Assembly (NCBI GenBank): GCA_947454705.1
Contig: CANGKZ010000007.1
Coordinates: 112,048-176,047, forward strand
Direction of reading: 5' to 3'
Origin: Verrucomicrobiota bacterium
GTDB lineage: Bacteria; Verrucomicrobiota; Verrucomicrobiia; Limisphaerales; UBA9464
DNA length: 64,000 nt
The notes below the pieces were generated by a model, which was not told the origin of the DNA, ran no database searches, and was given only the letters and a program-made list of their open reading frames with translations. Shown one piece after another: positions 63,868 to 64,000 of this stretch; positions within the stretch are counted from its first letter, which is position 1; each line of letters starts with the position of its first letter. The translations under genes and the position numbers were made by a program.

Positions 63868-64000
63868 TTAGCCAACAAGGTGGAAGTTGGGATTTTTGAG
63901 GAGGCGGTTGAGGAGAATGAGAAGCTTGCGAAGGCAGGCTGTGAGAGCGACGAGGGGTTTTTTGCCGCGTGCCAAGAGTTGCTGGTAGTGAGCCTTGAGG
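63868..64000 (-). mobile_element. IS110-family transposase, C-terminal fragment
   Basis: Reading the minus strand from the right edge to a TAA at 63868-63870 gives about 44 residues. They contain the stretch GKKPLVALTACLRKLLILLN. This matches the C-terminal helix pattern (GKPKKVALVA-x-RKLL-x-ILN) of IS110/IS116/IS902 transposases. The rest of the gene, including the RuvC-like DEDD domain, is beyond the window. The element's left end should lie near 63790-63867, but I see no clear terminal repeat; IS110 elements usually lack long ones. Confidence 0.8.

Overview
The window looks like chromosome from a GC-rich (roughly 60-65 %, by eye) Gram-negative bacterium of the PVC group, most likely Verrucomicrobiota and possibly near the Pedosphaera/Limisphaerales lineage. 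The taxonomy is inference. It rests on a PVC-type fusion of beta-propeller, HEAT-like region and cytochrome c, large secreted Ig-repeat and subtilisin proteins ending in an F-Y/F-R-I-R module, TonB receptors with a VVxGSNIPTA-type start, Bam/Lpt outer-membrane genes, and many short dispersed palindromic repeats. No rRNA, tRNA, CRISPR array, prophage or antiphage locus was recognised.

Layout. 0-2.3 kb: end of a type II fatty-acid/polyketide-like cluster (ketosynthase tail, a second ketosynthase whose catalytic Cys seems to be replaced, ketoreductase, acyl carrier protein). 2.3-5.2 kb: minus-strand outer-membrane biogenesis set (BamD-like, LptE-like, BamB-like propeller). 5.3-9.3 kb: CvpA-like membrane protein, then polyprenyl synthase, ECF sigma factor and putative anti-sigma factor on the minus strand. 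9.4-12.4 kb: hemX-like, hemA, hemC. 12.4-16.3 kb: minus-strand HAD phosphatase, VOC protein, LysR regulator, and a YgiC-like ATP-grasp enzyme with a Gly/Ser-rich lipoprotein resembling YgiB. 16.7-20.4 kb: FtsX-type permease, a 54-residue lipoprotein and a coiled-coil membrane protein. 20.6-26.7 kb: two tandem TonB-dependent receptors, each with its own terminator. 27.2-32.6 kb: purA behind a hairpin leader, uppS, and a large secreted S8 protease. 32.7-41.6 kb: M16 peptidase, LOG-family enzyme, MoxR ATPase, SDR, secreted glycosidase, large zinc metalloprotease, DsbA-like protein. 41.7-48.9 kb: PVC cytochrome, beta-CASP nuclease, aroC, DUF3291, VOC, lgt. 49.2-58.8 kb: NagB-like deaminase, Ig-repeat protein, DUF1697, AlkD-like, dxr, a DUF155/RMD1-like membrane protein. 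58.8-64 kb: DHH phosphoesterase, secreted laminin-G-like protein, HAD-IIIA phosphatase, pyrC, and the C-terminus of an IS110-type transposase at the right edge.

Most genes are conserved housekeeping (haem, isoprenoid, purine, pyrimidine, chorismate, envelope) mixed with secreted or surface proteins typical of polymer-degrading heterotrophs. The most unusual content is between the genes. There are at least three dispersed repeat families with inverted-repeat architecture: a 26-37 bp palindrome family with eight copies and compensatory stem changes, a ~190 bp element with palindromic ends in two copies, and a ~145-175 bp element with ACCACAGATG ends in three copies. Several simpler microrepeats accompany them. 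A promoter-hairpin leader before purA and a strong terminator with no gene in front of it (54.1 kb) are candidate RNA regulatory loci. I found no clearly new multi-gene system.
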